A stretch of DNA of 64,000 bases from an uncultured Porphyromonadaceae bacterium (GTDB lineage Bacteria > Bacteroidota > Bacteroidia > Bacteroidales > Muribaculaceae), in the NCBI GenBank assembly GCA_947177405.1, contig CAMWUJ010000001.1:1-64000 (forward strand). Direction: 5' to 3'. Positions 8,874-18,338 of the stretch are shown piece by piece (position 1 is the stretch's first letter; each line of letters opens with the position of its first letter). Under the pieces are notes generated by a model. The model ran no database searches and was not told where the DNA came from. It saw only the letters and a program-made list of their open reading frames with translations. The translations under genes were made by a program, and so were the position numbers.

Positions 8874-11042
8874 ATGAGATTAACTTTCCCCTCTTTATTA
8901 ATTTACATTTCAGTATATGCAGGTCTTCTGACGTGTTCGCTTCAATCATTTGCTGCCGGAACATACTCGGGCGACAGTGAGGAGATCCGCACTCCCGACG
9001 ACACCTATTATGCAGCTATAATCGAACTCGATGACAACAATGATATGATTGATCTTGAGAAAGAGGGTGTAATTATACTTCGCCAACGCGGGCAACTGCT
9101 TCTTTGCTATGTTCCCAATGAAACTAACAATCCCTCCACCCGTGCTGAATCCTCCAAAGACTTGCATAAAATAGAAGGAGTAAAAAATATACATCGCGGA
9201 AGGCGAACCGTCCCCTCGATGGACCGGGCTGTGGAATGGTTTGAAGCTTCCGCCATTCATACCGGCATATCTCTTCCGGCTCCTTATACCGGAAAAGGGG
9301 TGGTGACCGGAATATGTGATATAGGGATAGATCCCCTTCATGTGGCTTTTCTCGATGCAGAGGGAGAATCTCGCATAAAGAGACTGGTACAATATATTGA
9401 GGGAGACGGAAAACGCATAGACATGCACACTGCTCAGGAATATGCCGAATGGGAAACCGATACACGCGATAACTGGCACGCCACCCACGTGGCAGGAATC
9501 ATGGCCGGCAGCTATGGACGGTATTCGGGAATGGCACCTGATTCTGAAATCGTGATAACCACGTCGCATCTATCGGATGTGGGGCTGCTATGTGGCGCCG
9601 AAGATATTCTTGAATATGCCAAAGAGTGCGGAAAGCCTGCTGTGATAAATATGTCGATGGGAAATTTCATCGGCCCTCACGATGGATCTTCGCTTTTCTC
9701 ACGGTATCTTGATCTTATAGGGGAGGAAGCCACGGTGGTGCTCTCGGCCGGAAATGCGGGGAATATGGCCATATCTCTGAGGCACACCTTCTCCACGGAG
9801 AAGGACTCAGCAGCATTGGCTATCTACAGCACGGATTGGGTGCAGTTCAATCCTTATGGCGCAGTGGATATATGGAGCCTCGACTCCTCGCCTCTGAAAG
9901 TGAGGTTAGGCATCCGAGACAGCGACCGGGGAGAAGATGTCATCTATTATCCGTGGCAGTCACTTCAGGATGGTCAGACATATACCATCACTTCCGATCC
10001 CTGCTTTATTCCCTCCTCGCCGGATGACATTGCTAATCATGATCCCGATTTTGCCGGAATATACAAAGGATGGTTTTCCATTTCCGGAGGAATAGACCGG
10101 ACCAACGGCCGATATCATGCAATCTTGGAATATGACGCCCATACCGATATCATGTCAGACAAAGGGAGATGGGCCCGCTACGTGCCAGTGGTTGAGATAG
10201 CGGGAGAGAGCGGAACCACTGCGGAGATTTATGCCGACGGCCAATATACAGTGTTCCGTCAGCTCCCCGGAGAGCCGGCACCGGGATCACTCCTCTCCTT
10301 CAGCGACCTTGCCACAGGAAACAACCTTATAAGCGTGGGGATGTTTATCAACCGTGATTCACTTCCTCTTGCCAATGGTGAGATTATATCCACCGGAGAA
10401 GAGGCCGGGACTATCTCACCCCACAGCAGCTACGCCACCTTGGCCGACGGACGTGTCATGCCGATTACTGTGGCGCCGGGACAATCCATGATCTCTGCAA
10501 TCAGCAATCCCTATCTTGAGGCTAATCCGGATTCCGAGACCATTAATCTCACCGAGAATATAGGAGGGAAAGAGTATTCCTGGGCCACATGTTCGGGCAC
10601 TTCAATGTCGTCGCCATACGTGGCCGGAGCAATCGCCTGCTGGCTTGAAGCACTTCCGGGTCTTGATATCGACCAAATCAAGGAGATTGTTGCTGCTTCA
10701 AACCGTCATGATTATCCGGATAGAGAAAATCCGAGACACGGAAGCGGATGGTTTGATCCTCTTCAGGGTCTCAAATATGCCTTCGACAGATTCTCATCTG
10801 TATCAGTCCCCGATAACTCCGGACAGAGAAGCAGGCTATCCTATTCCGACAGAATTCTTACATTGTGGAATCCGGGACTCTCTAACGCTGCCATCGATAT
10901 ATATGCTTTCTCAGGCGAGAAAATAGTTTCCTATGAAAGCTCCCTTCCATCTGAATGCTTTTCACTCGATACTCTTCCTCCCGGTCTCTATATAGCTTCG
11001 CTGAGAAACTCCGGAGTCTCAATCAAGGTCTTACTGAAATAA
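8874..11042 (+). CDS. Secreted subtilase (S8) with T9SS-like C-terminal domain
   Basis: Subtilisin-family serine peptidase, 722 residues, with a signal peptide (to about residue 27). The catalytic triad is intact: Asp149 in GICDIGIDP, His202 in WHATHVAG and Ser577 in CSGTSMSSP. A long insertion of several hundred residues lies between His and Ser, as in PA-domain-like cell-surface subtilases. The last ~75 residues (YSDRILTLWNPG... LPPGLYIASLRNSGVSIKVLLK) have the strand pattern of a type IX secretion C-terminal sorting domain, implying export to the cell surface. It ends at a strong hairpin terminator. The substrate is unknown, perhaps host or dietary protein. Confidence 0.9.
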   Translation: MRLTFPSLLIYISVYAGLLTCSLQSFAAGTYSGDSEEIRTPDDTYYAAIIELDDNNDMIDLEKEGVIILRQRGQLLLCYVPNETNNPSTRAESSKDLHKIEGVKNIHRGRRTVPSMDRAVEWFEASAIHTGISLPAPYTGKGVVTGICDIGIDPLHVAFLDAEGESRIKRLVQYIEGDGKRIDMHTAQEYAEWETDTRDNWHATHVAGIMAGSYGRYSGMAPDSEIVITTSHLSDVGLLCGAEDILEYAKECGKPAVINMSMGNFIGPHDGSSLFSRYLDLIGEEATVVLSAGNAGNMAISLRHTFSTEKDSAALAIYSTDWVQFNPYGAVDIWSLDSSPLKVRLGIRDSDRGEDVIYYPWQSLQDGQTYTITSDPCFIPSSPDDIANHDPDFAGIYKGWFSISGGIDRTNGRYHAILEYDAHTDIMSDKGRWARYVPVVEIAGESGTTAEIYADGQYTVFRQLPGEPAPGSLLSFSDLATGNNLISVGMFINRDSLPLANGEIISTGEEAGTISPHSSYATLADGRVMPITVAPGQSMISAISNPYLEANPDSETINLTENIGGKEYSWATCSGTSMSSPYVAGAIACWLEALPGLDIDQIKEIVAASNRHDYPDRENPRHGSGWFDPLQGLKYAFDRFSSVSVPDNSGQRSRLSYSDRILTLWNPGLSNAAIDIYAFSGEKIVSYESSLPSECFSLDTLPPGLYIASLRNSGVSIKVLLK

Positions 11043-11064
11043 GAATAAACTGAAATAAGAATAA
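11033..11064. repeat. 16-bp tandem duplication spanning subtilase stop codon
   Basis: ACTGAAATAAGAATAA is present twice head-to-tail (11033-11048 and 11049-11064). The first copy contains the last codons and the stop of the S8 peptidase gene. Confidence 0.85.
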
Positions 11065-11106
11065 GCTGAAAAGCCGGAGTCGTAGCTGCGACTCCGGCTT
11101 TTCAGC
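11065..11106. terminator. Bidirectional hairpin terminator, 18-bp perfect stem
   Basis: GCTGAAAAGCCGGAGTCG at 11065-11082 is perfectly complementary to 11089-11106 with a 6-nt loop. It lies between the convergent subtilase and TPR-kinase genes. The A-rich and T-rich stem ends (AAAAG/CTTTT) let it work in both directions. Confidence 0.85.
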
Positions 11107-11149
11107 ATTTTATATGGAAGTTGTCTAAACTTATTGTAAGCATGAGATC

Positions 11150-13165
11150 TTATCTTCCCATTCTTTTGGACACACGGAACACATAGGAACTTCCGTGCTT
11201 GTATTCCTTATCAAGGAAAAGACTGCTGTCGATCAGCAATGCACTTAGGCGAGCTATGAAGAGTCCGCTGTCATCACGTTCGGAAAGATTATCCACGTCA
11301 ATAAAATTATCAAACATCACATCCTCATTGCCATCAGGAACATAAACGCTTGAATTGCTGAAAACGAACTCCACTTTATTATGTTCCATAGTCTCCTTCA
11401 CTTCAAGACGAATCACCCCACCCTCGGCCACACGATTTGCGGCAAAGAAGAGATGCCGGAGCACATATTCAAGACATTCTTTATCCGTATGCAATTCTAT
11501 ATCTGTCTCGGGCTCTATAACTTCTAATTTAGCACCGGAGGTCTGCTTTGACAAGGCAGCTTTAAATTCATCAGCCACCAACTGACGCACACTCACCGGA
11601 TGCACGAATTTACCTCGCCCTATCTTTCCAATCGAACTAATATAAAGAATATCATTCAGTATATAATTGAGCATCTCCACAAGCGATTTTGAACGCTTTC
11701 TACGCTCGACGGATTTGGTGGCGGTGACATTATCTACGGCATTGTTGCGACGTCCGGCCTTGTCGGCGTAGTCATCGTATCTCTGCTTCTTGAGATAGTC
11801 ACATTCCTCAGAAAGATTTTTGACAAATTTACTGATTCTATATGATGCCGCACGATATTTGGTCCATACAAAAAGAAGGACAATCAGGATTATTGCAAAA
11901 ATTAGCCAACCGATCATCACAAAAGACATCATGCGACGATAGTTTTCCTTCTCCTCCTTTGCTTTTTCAATCTGAAGTACTGCTTTATCAGCCTTAAGTT
12001 CATTTACGCGGGTGCGGATATCAAGTTCCTTGGCACGGTCGGATGTGCTTGATGTGTCGCGCTCCACAAGCATCGCGTTATAAAGCTGCAGCGCTTCGAT
12101 TTGAGTGTCTTTGTCACCGAGATTCTCAGCAGCGGTCTTGAGCCAATGGACCAACCGACGACGTTTTGCCGGTTGCGTCTCCTTGGAGAGACGCTCCTTG
12201 ATTATAGGCATGGCCTTGAGATAATTCTTGGTGGCCATCGCGTAATAAAGCTCTGTGAGCGGAGAATTGGCCTCGGCCGACTGCACGTCTTCATCCTCCA
12301 GCTCAAATTGCTTGATCTTCTTATAGTATTCTTCCACCTCAGCACGGGTAAGGGCGGGGAAATTACCCAACATCCTGCGGTAGATGATATATTTGTTGGG
12401 GGTATAGTTGCGATATTTTCTTCCCTCCTTATGATATTTTTTCTCCAGACCTTCCACCACTTTAAGAAGTTCTCTGTCGGCGGCAACCGCTTCCTTAGGG
12501 TTTCCGATGGCTGTATATATATTCGCAGATTCTGTGAGCAGGATATTATTGAGAGCGTAAAGGTCAAAGTTGGCTGTTTTCATACGTTCCTTCAACATTC
12601 CTACATATTCTCCCAACATATTTCCTTCCACACCGCTGTTGGTGAGATATTCAACAATAGTGAAAAGACGGAGCACCCGGAAATTAAGAGGCATATCCTT
12701 TGCTTTGGATTCCTCGGCTACAAGCTGCGCAATCTTAACCTCACATTTCTGGGTTGAAGCTGAGCTTGCCTCTCCCGATACCTGACGCATTCGTATGAAC
12801 AATGCTGATTCTTCCTGCTCACGGCTGCGCGGGATACGCGCCACCTCATCGTTAAGACAGCGGAATGCGGAGTCGGGGGAACTCATAGTGGGCACCAATT
12901 GACTGAGCTGCCTAAGAAGATCAAGCTGCAGGTCGGTACGTTTTGTACGCTTTGCCAGATCATAAAGTTTGGCCGAATACTTTATTTTCTCTTTCCGAGG
13001 CACAAGGTCGAAAAGATCGAAAAGAATACGGGTTGAATCTTTGGAAGTCTTCGCGGCGGCAAGTTCCCTATTGAGGGCAGCTTCTGTGTCATCAACCTTA
13101 TTTGACATGGCTGGTATTATTCCTATTACCAGGAAAAAAACAGAAAGAAAGATTTTTTTGATCAT
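11150..13165 (-). CDS. TPR sensor with transmembrane helix and degenerate kinase domain (DUF5113-like)
   Basis: A 671-residue protein: signal peptide (MIKKIFLSVFFLVIGIIPAMS), an all-helical periplasmic region with TPR-like repeats (about 30-370), a coiled coil, one transmembrane helix (FVMIGWLIFAIILIVLLFVW, about 415-435), then a cytoplasmic histidine-kinase-like region. The dimerisation segment (SLVEMLNYILNDILYISSIG) has no phospho-accepting His. The ATPase-like domain keeps an N-box-like LRHLFFAANRVA and a SGLFIARLSALL segment but lacks clear DxGxG glycines. The architecture resembles Bacteroidetes DUF5112/DUF5113 proteins. It is probably a signalling pseudokinase. A consensus promoter lies 136 nt upstream. 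No response regulator is adjacent. Confidence 0.8.
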   Translation of the reverse strand: MIKKIFLSVFFLVIGIIPAMSNKVDDTEAALNRELAAAKTSKDSTRILFDLFDLVPRKEKIKYSAKLYDLAKRTKRTDLQLDLLRQLSQLVPTMSSPDSAFRCLNDEVARIPRSREQEESALFIRMRQVSGEASSASTQKCEVKIAQLVAEESKAKDMPLNFRVLRLFTIVEYLTNSGVEGNMLGEYVGMLKERMKTANFDLYALNNILLTESANIYTAIGNPKEAVAADRELLKVVEGLEKKYHKEGRKYRNYTPNKYIIYRRMLGNFPALTRAEVEEYYKKIKQFELEDEDVQSAEANSPLTELYYAMATKNYLKAMPIIKERLSKETQPAKRRRLVHWLKTAAENLGDKDTQIEALQLYNAMLVERDTSSTSDRAKELDIRTRVNELKADKAVLQIEKAKEEKENYRRMMSFVMIGWLIFAIILIVLLFVWTKYRAASYRISKFVKNLSEECDYLKKQRYDDYADKAGRRNNAVDNVTATKSVERRKRSKSLVEMLNYILNDILYISSIGKIGRGKFVHPVSVRQLVADEFKAALSKQTSGAKLEVIEPETDIELHTDKECLEYVLRHLFFAANRVAEGGVIRLEVKETMEHNKVEFVFSNSSVYVPDGNEDVMFDNFIDVDNLSERDDSGLFIARLSALLIDSSLFLDKEYKHGSSYVFRVSKRMGR

Positions 13166-13300
13166 AGGTTAGCAGATATGGATCTTATGAATCCGGAGAG
13201 ACGCCTTGGGAAAGAACACTCTCCTCCGAAGTTCGCATTTATTTTGTATAAATCCTGGACCCGGAAGTCTCTTTTTTAACAGTTCTTTCCAAGTCGTTCG

Positions 13301-13332
13301 CAAAATTAATGATTTTTGCGATTTTTGGCAAA
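13301..13332 (-). promoter_or_regulatory. Promoter of TPR pseudokinase gene
   Basis: Read on the minus strand: TTTG (13329-13332), a 20-nt spacer, then TAATTTTG (13301-13308), a full match to the Bacteroidetes -33/-7 pattern. Confidence 0.75.
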
Positions 13333-13373
13333 TGATTTCTCGAAAAGAATATATATTTTAACGTTAAAAAGAT

Positions 13374-13381
13374 TAATTTTG
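13374..13381 (+). promoter_or_regulatory. Candidate -7 box for pullulanase gene
   Basis: TAATTTTG matches the -7 consensus 115 nt upstream of the start codon. No TTG is seen at the right distance upstream, so this may need an activator, which would fit a catabolic gene. Confidence 0.45.
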
Positions 13382-13496
13382 TATTCGGAAATTCAAGGGA
13401 GCTACCCAACAGACCTCAGCTCCCTAAAAATCTAAGACCATCCTTGCTTAACAGCACCTATTCAAAATTAAATACTACTAATAAATATAATCCTAA

Positions 13497-15530
13497 ATGA
13501 AATCTACATCTCTTTCAAGAATGATGGCTTTCGTGATGCCTCTCTGTGCTCTTGGAGCCTCATTACCGGCCTCGGCTCAAAGCGAATATGACAATCAGTT
13601 TGTGAGCTGGCCCACGTATTCAGGCGATGACCTTGAATTGACCGTGAATGAATCCGGAACTCATTTCCGTCTCTGGAGTCCCAAGGCCCAGGAAGCTGAG
13701 GTGAACCTCTATAACAACGGCCATACCGGCAAGCCTTTCTCTACCCTTAAAATGACTTTTGATGCCTCCAACGGCACATGGACAGCTTCCGTGCCTGAAA
13801 AGCTTTATGGGAAATTTTATACTTTCCGCATCAAGAATGATGGCAAATGGCTCAAAGAGACACCCGGTGTATGGGCCAAGGCTGTGGGTGTAAACGGCAA
13901 ACGCGCGGCCATCATCGATTTCGCCAAAACTAATCCAGATGGTTGGAACACCGACAAGGGTCCGGAGGTGAAGAATTTCTCAGACGTGATTGTATATGAG
14001 ATGCATCACCGCGATATGTCGATGCACCCTTCTTCCGGTATTGCCAATAAAGGAAAGTTCCTCGCCCTGACTGAGGAAGGCACCACCACTTCTACCGGAC
14101 AGGCAACCGGAATCGACCATCTCAAGGAATTGGGAATCACTCATGTGCATATCCTTCCCTCTTACGACTACAATTCTGTGGATGAGGCAAATCTCTGGCA
14201 GAATACTTATAACTGGGGTTATGATCCTCAAAACTATAATGCTCCCGAGGGATCTTACTCCACCAACCCCTCCGATCCCTCCACACGTGTGCGCGAGATG
14301 AAGGAGATGGTCAAGGCTCTTCATGATGCAGGAATCGGAGTTATCATGGATGTGGTGTATAACCACACGGCCGAGAATGAGGGTTCCAATTTCGAGCTCA
14401 CCGCTCCCGGTTATTATCACCGTCACCGCAACGACGGATCATGGAGCGATGCATCAGGATGTGGCAACGAGACTGCCTCCGACCGCAAGCAGATGCATGA
14501 CTATATCGTGAATTCCGTGAAATATTGGGCTGATGAATATCATATAGATGGGTTCCGTTTCGACCTCATGGCTATCCATGACACAGAGACGATGAATGAT
14601 GTTGCTGCCGAACTTAAGAAGATCAATCCTTCTATCTTCGTATATGGTGAGGGATGGTCCGCCGGCGATTCCCCTCTTGCTCCCGAGCGTAGGGCGCTTA
14701 AGGAGAATGTGAGCAAGATGAAGGATATAGCTGTCTTTTCGGATGATCTACGCGATGCCGTGAAAGGCCATTACACTGATGCTTCCGACCGTGGCTTCGC
14801 TACAGGAAAACCGGGGCTGGAGGAGACAGTCAAGATCGGTATCGTTGCCGCAACTCCTCATCCCCAGGTGAATTTCAAGAAGGGGAATAATTCAAAATTC
14901 CCTTACGCTGCTTCTCCCGAGATGATTGTCAACTATGTGTCTTGTCATGATGACCTCTGTCTCACCGACAAGCTCCGCAAGTCGATGGCCGGTGAGCCGG
15001 AGAAGAATATGCTTGACGCTGCCAAGCTTGCCCAGACCATCGTATTCACTTCACAGGGCACTCCGTTTATGTTTGCCGGTGAAGAGGTATTCCGTGATAA
15101 GAAAGGTGTGCATAACTCATATAATCAGCCTGATTCTATCAATGCCATAGACTGGAATAACAAGGAGAAATATCGTGATCTCTTTGACTATTACAAGGGA
15201 CTCACCGCGCTCCGCAAGGCACATCCCGCATTCAGAATGACCAAGGCTGAGGATATTGCCAAGAATTTAGTATTCGACAAAATCGACTCCAAAAAGACTA
15301 CCAACCTTATCTCTTATTCTCTCAAGAACAATGCCAATGGCGACAGCTGGAAGGAGATAAAGGTGGTGCTTAACGGTGCATCCACTCCCCAGACAGTGAA
15401 TATCAAGGGCGGGAAATGGATGATTGTGGCAAAGGATGGCGTGATTTCTCCCGAGGCCGGCTTAGGCACTACAGACGGCGGCAAGGTGACAGTGGCACCT
15501 TATTCAGCCCTGATTCTTGCCCAGGAGTAA
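13497..15530 (+). CDS. pulA: Secreted type I pullulanase (GH13)
   Basis: Hydrolyses alpha-1,6 branch points in pullulan, starch or glycogen. It has 677 residues: a signal peptide (to about SLPASAQS), an N-terminal CBM48-like domain (ESGTHFRLWSPKAQEAEVNLY), then the GH13 barrel. YNWGYDP at 238-244 is the type I pullulanase signature. The GH13 regions are DVVYNHT, GFRFDLM (nucleophile Asp356), YGEGW (acid/base Glu385) and SCHDD (Asp485), so the enzyme should be active. The signal peptide has no lipobox Cys, so a periplasmic location is likely. It is a single gene with no susC/susD neighbours. Confidence 0.93.
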   Translation: MKSTSLSRMMAFVMPLCALGASLPASAQSEYDNQFVSWPTYSGDDLELTVNESGTHFRLWSPKAQEAEVNLYNNGHTGKPFSTLKMTFDASNGTWTASVPEKLYGKFYTFRIKNDGKWLKETPGVWAKAVGVNGKRAAIIDFAKTNPDGWNTDKGPEVKNFSDVIVYEMHHRDMSMHPSSGIANKGKFLALTEEGTTTSTGQATGIDHLKELGITHVHILPSYDYNSVDEANLWQNTYNWGYDPQNYNAPEGSYSTNPSDPSTRVREMKEMVKALHDAGIGVIMDVVYNHTAENEGSNFELTAPGYYHRHRNDGSWSDASGCGNETASDRKQMHDYIVNSVKYWADEYHIDGFRFDLMAIHDTETMNDVAAELKKINPSIFVYGEGWSAGDSPLAPERRALKENVSKMKDIAVFSDDLRDAVKGHYTDASDRGFATGKPGLEETVKIGIVAATPHPQVNFKKGNNSKFPYAASPEMIVNYVSCHDDLCLTDKLRKSMAGEPEKNMLDAAKLAQTIVFTSQGTPFMFAGEEVFRDKKGVHNSYNQPDSINAIDWNNKEKYRDLFDYYKGLTALRKAHPAFRMTKAEDIAKNLVFDKIDSKKTTNLISYSLKNNANGDSWKEIKVVLNGASTPQTVNIKGGKWMIVAKDGVISPEAGLGTTDGGKVTVAPYSALILAQE

Positions 15531-15573
15531 ATGACCGTTACAACATTCTGAACTGATTATATACAAATTAACA

Positions 15574-15609
15574 GAGGCTGCGATGTATAATTATTTACGT
15601 CGCAGCCTC
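15574..15609. terminator. Hairpin between convergent genes
   Basis: GAGGCTGCGATGTA (15574-15587) pairs with TACGTCGCAGCCTC (15596-15609): 14 bp with one G-U and an 8-nt loop. It lies between convergent pulA and the nitroreductase gene and probably ends both transcripts. No long T tract follows. Confidence 0.7.
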
Positions 15610-15630
15610 CGTTATTCTTTACCAGAATGG

Positions 15631-16425
15631 TTATTTTGTTCGGGTATAACTTACAAGATATTTCCAATTTTCGGGAGGAGACGGCACTCCGGTTATTTTA
15701 GAGAAACTACCATCGTGACCATAAAATTTTTCTGTCTCGTGAAAATGACATATCCCTATGCCAGTGTCAAGCACTGAGGCCGGACTTTTTTGCTGATAAT
15801 AGAAATGTACTGTATCACCATCCACCAGTGCCCTCCATGGTTGTGAGTTAGTAGATGAAGGCGCTATTCTGAGCATCTCCAACGCCTCGTGGAATTGATC
15901 ATTCTCTGGAACAGCGGTCTTGAAATCCTTATAGAAAAAGAGAGAGTTGAAAGGCTTTCGGTTTTTACTCCCCAAAGTGAGACGGGTGAGTTTCTCCTTC
16001 ATTGATGGTTTCTCGGCTTTTCCCACTGGGCAGATCACTTTCAACTCCTCACCTTCCGGCCATTCCACTCCCCTATCGAAATCAGAACCCTTGAAAGTAG
16101 CTGCGATCCAGCACGTTCCCAATCCTAATTGCCATGCCTTTAGCACCACCTGCTCAAAACGGTAACCTGCGGTTATAGATGATGCCTCATCGGATCCGAT
16201 GCCAAGCAGAAAGAAATCTTCTGCACCTTTTATCATCCCGTAAGTGCTCGGCTTATATCCGTCTTTAAGATTAAATTTCCTTAATAGTATTGTCAACTTT
16301 CCCCCAAATGGAGAAGCCGACTCATCGATTGCCTTTTCAAGTTGGGCAATTTGTTCTTTATTTATACCGTTGCCGTCAAAAGTCCTGACAGATCGACGCT
16401 CCTTCATTGCATCTATAATATTCAT
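15631..16425 (-). CDS. Nitroreductase-family protein
   Basis: 264 residues of the FMN-dependent nitroreductase superfamily, in the form with two nitroreductase-like halves (TM1586-type). The N-terminal MKERRSVRTFDG is the usual FMN-phosphate binding segment. AWQLGLGTCWIAATF is the conserved central helix, and MLRIAPSSTNSQPWRALV in the second half is a second FMN-contact motif. It probably reduces a small electron-poor compound using NAD(P)H; the substrate is not predictable. It is convergent with pulA and transcribed alone. Confidence 0.87.
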   Translation of the reverse strand: MNIIDAMKERRSVRTFDGNGINKEQIAQLEKAIDESASPFGGKLTILLRKFNLKDGYKPSTYGMIKGAEDFFLLGIGSDEASSITAGYRFEQVVLKAWQLGLGTCWIAATFKGSDFDRGVEWPEGEELKVICPVGKAEKPSMKEKLTRLTLGSKNRKPFNSLFFYKDFKTAVPENDQFHEALEMLRIAPSSTNSQPWRALVDGDTVHFYYQQKSPASVLDTGIGICHFHETEKFYGHDGSFSKITGVPSPPENWKYLVSYTRTK

Positions 16426-16548
16426 ATCCCTTTAATCAATAAATATTTTATCGTTCTAACATTTATTTCAGCAAAAGGTTTTGTAGGAGTATCTCTTATA
16501 TTTGGAGGAGTTTGTACCATCCGTCCGGCAAAATCTCTACCTTACGGT

Positions 16549-18003
16549 TTATAGGATAGGTGAGACAAGGCGTACGATAGATTCCATTGTACGCTGAAGT
16601 CGTGGGCGCATATGCCAAGTGCTATACCTCAGACGTGTGCATTTTGAGAGATCCTCGAAGAATATATCTCTCATCTCCCGATTGATTTCCTTGTCATATA
16701 TCATGAGGTTGGCCTCGAAGTTATTTTCAAAACTGCGGAAGTCGAAATTAGTGGATCCGGCCGTAACAAACGACTCATCCACAATCATCGCTTTGGCATG
16801 AAGCATACCGGGATCGTACAGATATACCTTGATACCGGCCTTGAGACATTGACTCACATATGAGAACGAAGCATATTGCAACATCTTTGAATCGCTTTTT
16901 CTCGGAATCATTATCCTTACATCCACATTGGCTAATGCAGCTCCCTCCAGAGCATGGAGCAATCCATCGGTCGGCAGAAAATATGGCGTCTGAATGTAGA
17001 TGCTTTTTGTGGCTGTGGAGATTGCCTTCTGAAAACATAAGGCAATGTTGTTGTAACTGCTCATCGGCCCTGAAGAGATAAGCTGCATACCGAGATGATT
17101 GTGAATCTCGCATACCGCAGGAGCAGGATAATCAATCTGATTCTCGGGATTCTGGAAGGTCCAGTCCACAAGGAAGGAATATATAAGCGATCCTATTATG
17201 TCACCACGAACTCTGAAATGCGTATCGCGCCATGCCAAGCCATCGGAGGTACCTTTCGCATATCGGTCTGCTATATTCATTCCGCCGATATATCCTATGG
17301 AATTGTCTATCACCACTATCTTGCGATGGTTGCGCCAGTTGATGCGGTTGGCAAGCTGAGGGAATGTCACACGGAAAAAGGGATGTGTGTTCACCCCGGC
17401 TTTATTCATCTTCTTGAAAAATTCATTTCGCGCTGAGAAACTCCCCACATGATCGTAGATCACTTTTACATCCACTCCCTCGGATGCTTTCTCCATCAGG
17501 ATATCTGCTATTTCCTTCCCCAGGGAGTCGTCGGAAAATATATAATATTGAAGATATATGCTTGTCCTTGCCTCACGGAGATCGCGTTTCAGACTTTCGA
17601 ATTTCTCACATCCGGTCTTGAAGATTTTTACTTCATTATTGGTGGTATATAGAGAGGAGCATAGATTTCTCGCAAGTTTCACCAGTGTACGTTCTTGCAC
17701 AGTAAGAGGCTCCTTATCAATACTTACGGCCTTTGGATGAAAACGATTGAGGAGTCGGCGTTTGTTCAAACGGCTTATCATGTGCTGCCCCTTGAGACTA
17801 CGGCCGAAAAAGAGATAAAACACAAGACCTACTAAAGGGAGAAATAGCAGGGCAAGCACCCAGGCGATTGACCGTATCGGATTTCTATTTTCCGACAAGA
17901 CCACCACCACCAGCGTGATGATGGTGATGCTATACACCAAAAGGATGGCAAGAGTGACCCAGCCGTTGAAATTTAACATTAATATTTCGTGTGCCTGCGA
18001 CAT
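16549..18003 (-). CDS. cls: Cardiolipin synthase
   Basis: Joins two phosphatidylglycerol molecules to cardiolipin in the inner membrane. Two N-terminal transmembrane helices (15-37 and 45-66) are followed by two phospholipase D domains. The HKD motifs are complete: H226-K228-D233 in NHRKIVVID and H402-K404-D409 in LHAKAMIVD, each followed by the usual Gly-Gly/Ser-Thr-Asn-Phe-Asp sequence. Length 484 residues is typical of the bacterial ClsA type. The upstream gap contains a candidate small RNA on the same strand. Confidence 0.95.
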   Translation of the reverse strand: MSQAHEILMLNFNGWVTLAILLVYSITIITLVVVVLSENRNPIRSIAWVLALLFLPLVGLVFYLFFGRSLKGQHMISRLNKRRLLNRFHPKAVSIDKEPLTVQERTLVKLARNLCSSLYTTNNEVKIFKTGCEKFESLKRDLREARTSIYLQYYIFSDDSLGKEIADILMEKASEGVDVKVIYDHVGSFSARNEFFKKMNKAGVNTHPFFRVTFPQLANRINWRNHRKIVVIDNSIGYIGGMNIADRYAKGTSDGLAWRDTHFRVRGDIIGSLIYSFLVDWTFQNPENQIDYPAPAVCEIHNHLGMQLISSGPMSSYNNIALCFQKAISTATKSIYIQTPYFLPTDGLLHALEGAALANVDVRIMIPRKSDSKMLQYASFSYVSQCLKAGIKVYLYDPGMLHAKAMIVDESFVTAGSTNFDFRSFENNFEANLMIYDKEINREMRDIFFEDLSKCTRLRYSTWHMRPRLQRTMESIVRLVSPIL

Positions 18004-18338
18004 ATCAAAGCTGTTTATTCCGCTAATTTAAGAATTAATTTTTATATTATCAACTTTCAATATATCCTAACTATTTTTTCTGATAAATGCAATTTTTGGT
18101 CCATTTCATTTATTCAAACGAAAAAAGCGAGCGAATTTCACAATTCTCTCGCTTTATTGGCTTAACTAAATAAATTCTTACATGTTAGGATCATAGTATT
18201 AACACTGCAAAGGTAAAAAATTTTCATCAATTTTCATAATATTTTCCGAATATTTTTTAATTTTTTGATGAAAAATTTTTCTTTTTGCACTTTTATATCA
18301 TAAAAATATCCAAAATGTATATTATCGGGCAAGAATCA
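18004..18338. other. 335-bp AT-rich intergenic region with promoter and terminator-like hairpin
   Basis: Between cls and the DUF3109 gene, both minus-strand. It holds a -7 box (18208-18215), a hairpin with U tract (18121-18155) and no ORF. The pair could delimit a small RNA, or the hairpin could simply end the ung-DUF5103-DUF3109 operon. Confidence 0.6.
18119..18201 (-). ncRNA. Candidate small RNA ~80 nt
   Basis: On the minus strand TACCTTTG (18215-18208) is a perfect -7 box. About 50-80 nt later comes a hairpin AAAGCGAG...CTCGCTTT (18155-18124) followed by a T tract, as in an intrinsic terminator. The hairpin loop contains TTGTGAAATT, which recurs in a second candidate RNA at 44.2 kb. No -33 element is visible. 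It could instead be only the terminator of the upstream operon. Confidence 0.45.

Larger units (their letters stand above)
13166..13496. promoter_or_regulatory. Divergent intergenic region, two leaders
   Basis: 331 bp between the divergent pseudokinase and pullulanase genes. It holds a full minus-strand promoter (13301-13332) and a plus-strand -7 box (13374-13381). Each gene therefore has a leader of roughly 110-130 nt. No strong hairpin or ORF was seen. Confidence 0.6.

Noticed and set aside
12101-12757. Plus-strand 218-aa ORF opposite the TPR kinase gene
   Set aside because: Shadow frame with no recognisable domain and no promoter.
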